A DNA stretch of 64,000 bases from positions 1 to 64,000 of the forward strand of contig NZ_JANKJG010000003.1 in NCBI RefSeq assembly GCF_024733015.1, read 5' to 3'. Each line of letters begins with the position of its first letter. Within the stretch, counting starts at the first letter, position 1. Below the pieces are notes generated by a model. It did no database searches, had not been told where the DNA came from, and worked only from the letters and a program-made list of their open reading frames with translations. Of the stretch, positions 62,567 to 64,000 are shown in pieces. The DNA comes from Pseudosulfitobacter koreensis (GTDB lineage Bacteria > Pseudomonadota > Alphaproteobacteria > Rhodobacterales > Rhodobacteraceae). The position numbers and the translations under genes are program-made.

Positions 62567-64000
62567 ATGAGCCTGCCCCCCGGATTCCTCGACGAACTGC
62601 GCACCCGCCTCAGCCTTGGACAGGTTGTGGGCCGCAAGGTCATGTGGGACAGCCGCAAGTCAAACCAGGCCAAGGGCGATCTGTGGGCCCCGTGCCCATT
62701 CCACCAGGAAAAATCTGCCAGCTTTCACGTCGATGACCGCAAGGGGTTCTACTATTGCTTCGGCTGCCACGCCAAGGGCGATGCCATATCCTTCGTGCGT
62801 GAGACCGAGAACGTCGATTTCATGGAGGCAGTGCGGATTCTGGCGGGCGAGGCGGGCATGCCCATGCCTCAGCGCGACCCGCAAGCCCAGCAAAAGGCCG
62901 ACACCCGCACCCAACTGGCCGAGGTGATGGAGCAGGCGGTGCAATACTACCGTCTTCAGCTGAAAACCGGCGTCGCATCGGACGCGCGCGCCTATCTGGA
63001 ACGGCGTGGCCTCAGCCAACAGGCGCTGGACCGTTGGGAAATCGGCTTTGCCCCCGATGCCTGGCAGGGGCTCTGGGACCATCTGAAGTCCAAGAACATC
63101 GCCGACGATCTGATAATCGGCGCAGGGCTGGCCAAGCCCAGCCAGAAGGGCGGCAAGCCCTATGACACCTTCCGTGGGCGCATCATGTTCCCGATCCGCG
63201 ACGCGCGCGGGCGCTGCACGGCCTTCGGCGGGCGCGCGATGGACCCCGACGACAATGCCAAATACCTGAACTCGCCCGAGACCGAACTGTTCGACAAGGG
63301 GCGCAGCCTCTACAATCACGGGCCTGCGCGCACAGCGGCGGGCAAGGGTCAGCCGCTGATCGTGGCCGAGGGGTACATGGACGTGATCGCCCTGTCCGAG
63401 GCCGGTTTCGGGGCTGCAGTCGCCCCCCTTGGCACCGCGATCACCGAAAGCCAGTTGCAGATGCTCTGGCGGATTTCGCCCGAACCGATTATCGCGCTGG
63501 ACGGCGACACCGCCGGTCTGCGTGCGGCGATGCGGCTGATAGACCTGTCCCTGCCTCTGGTCGAGGCGGGGCAATCCCTGCGCTTTGCGATGATGCCCGA
63601 AGGGCAGGACCCCGACGATCTGCTGAAAGCTTCTGGCGCCCCCGCGCTGCAAAAACTGCTGGATGCGGCGATGCCGATGGTGCGCCTGCTGTGGCAGCGC
63701 GAGACCGAGGGCCGCGTTTTCGACAGCCCCGAACGCAAGGCGGCGCTGGACAAGGCCCTGCGCGAAAAAATCAAGATGATCGCCGACCCGTCGATCCGCA
63801 GTCATTATGGGCAAGAGATCAAGGAGCTGCGCTGGCAGCTGTTCCGCCCGCAGCGCACGCCCTCTGGCACCGCACGATCCGGTGGCCAGCGCAGCGGTAG
63901 TTTTGGTAAGGGCGGTTTTGGCAAGTGGCAACCTGCGCCCGTGCCGCTGCCCTCGACCAAATCCTCGGCGCTGGCCATGGCACCGGGCGACACGGTCACG
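62567..64000 (+). CDS. dnaG: DNA primase DnaG (3' end outside the window)
   Basis: The first 478 codons of primase, open to the last base. It starts MSLPPGFLDELRTRLSLGQV and has the CHC2 zinc finger (CPFHQEKSASFHVDDRKGFY, then YCFGCHAKGD), the RNA-polymerase core, and a Toprim domain with EGYMDVIAL and LDGDTAGLRA. The C-terminal helicase-interaction part is not complete. Only AGGG right before the ATG resembles a Shine-Dalgarno sequence, in line with a leaderless or near-leaderless message. In many bacteria dnaG is followed by rpoD, which would be just beyond this window. Confidence 0.96.
   Translation, partial: MSLPPGFLDELRTRLSLGQVVGRKVMWDSRKSNQAKGDLWAPCPFHQEKSASFHVDDRKGFYYCFGCHAKGDAISFVRETENVDFMEAVRILAGEAGMPMPQRDPQAQQKADTRTQLAEVMEQAVQYYRLQLKTGVASDARAYLERRGLSQQALDRWEIGFAPDAWQGLWDHLKSKNIADDLIIGAGLAKPSQKGGKPYDTFRGRIMFPIRDARGRCTAFGGRAMDPDDNAKYLNSPETELFDKGRSLYNHGPARTAAGKGQPLIVAEGYMDVIALSEAGFGAAVAPLGTAITESQLQMLWRISPEPIIALDGDTAGLRAAMRLIDLSLPLVEAGQSLRFAMMPEGQDPDDLLKASGAPALQKLLDAAMPMVRLLWQRETEGRVFDSPERKAALDKALREKIKMIADPSIRSHYGQEIKELRWQLFRPQRTPSGTARSGGQRSGSFGKGGFGKWQPAPVPLPSTKSSALAMAPGDTVT

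Noticed and set aside
1..64000. Insertion sequences, prophage genes or CRISPR arrays
   Set aside because: No transposase, integrase, phage structural gene or regularly spaced repeat was found anywhere in the window.

Overview
The window is a stretch of an alphaproteobacterial chromosome. The best fit is a member of the Rhodobacterales (roseobacter group). Reasons are the GC-rich, densely packed genes; the gene order rpmH-rnpA-yidD-ttcA ... yidC-MOSC-engB-argB; an aapJQMP amino-acid transporter; an ATP12-type F1-ATPase assembly chaperone; a heterotetrameric sarcosine oxidase operon; a Hint-domain protein; and an intergenic repeat that I remember as common in Rhodobacteraceae. The species cannot be named from the sequence alone. 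I see no insertion sequence, prophage, CRISPR array or origin.

Layout. 1-362 is the end of an EF-Tu gene. 468-3480 (minus) holds a Hint-domain protein, a PiT phosphate transporter and a Nudix hydrolase. 3751-22405 (plus) is the S10-spc-alpha ribosomal protein block: rpsJ, rplC, rplD, rplW / rplB, rpsS, rplV, rpsC, rplP / rpmC, rpsQ, rplN, rplX, rplE, rpsN, rpsH, rplF, rplR, rpsE, rpmD / rplO, secY, adk / rpsM, rpsK, rpoA, rplQ. It is not one transcription unit by appearance. Strong intrinsic terminators follow rplW, rplP, rpmD and rplQ. Unrelated genes sit inside it: an exported repeat/PRC-barrel-like protein, a small basic protein, an oxygenase-like protein plus an SDR, and a small secreted protein. 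Structured leaders precede rpsJ, rplB and rpsM.

22493-28851: a host-attachment-family protein with a small charged partner (minus), then degP-like protease, rarA, crcB, rluC, a HAD phosphatase and ATP12 (plus, many 4-base overlaps). 29049-33545: the aapJQMP amino-acid ABC transporter. 33571-42653 (minus): sixA, a ferredoxin-like protein, a short membrane protein, argB, engB, a MOSC protein, yidC, a cyclic-di-GMP phosphodiesterase, ttcA, yidD, rnpA and rpmH. 42957-46510 (plus): a TVP38-like membrane protein, a pyridine nucleotide-disulfide oxidoreductase and a sensor kinase. Then come tRNA-Arg(ACG) and rpsU. 47397-50824 (minus): a hybrid sensor kinase, a MarR regulator, a single-domain response regulator and a newly noticed 59-residue protein, with a 19-bp dyad upstream. 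51020-52517: a hydroxyisobutyrate-dehydrogenase-like protein and a membrane protein. 52514-55043 (minus): three Tad-pilus pseudopilin-type genes. 55372-62073: a glutamate dehydrogenase and soxBDAG. 62116-64000: a small secreted protein and the first 478 codons of dnaG.

How it works together: most of the window is housekeeping (translation, protein export, RNA processing, replication priming). Nutrient modules are interleaved with it: phosphate and amino-acid uptake, glutamate deamination, and sarcosine demethylation that releases C1 units. The least explained parts are the repeat protein embedded in the S10 block, the kinase-MarR-receiver cluster with its dyad and small protein, and the structured leaders of the ribosomal operons.
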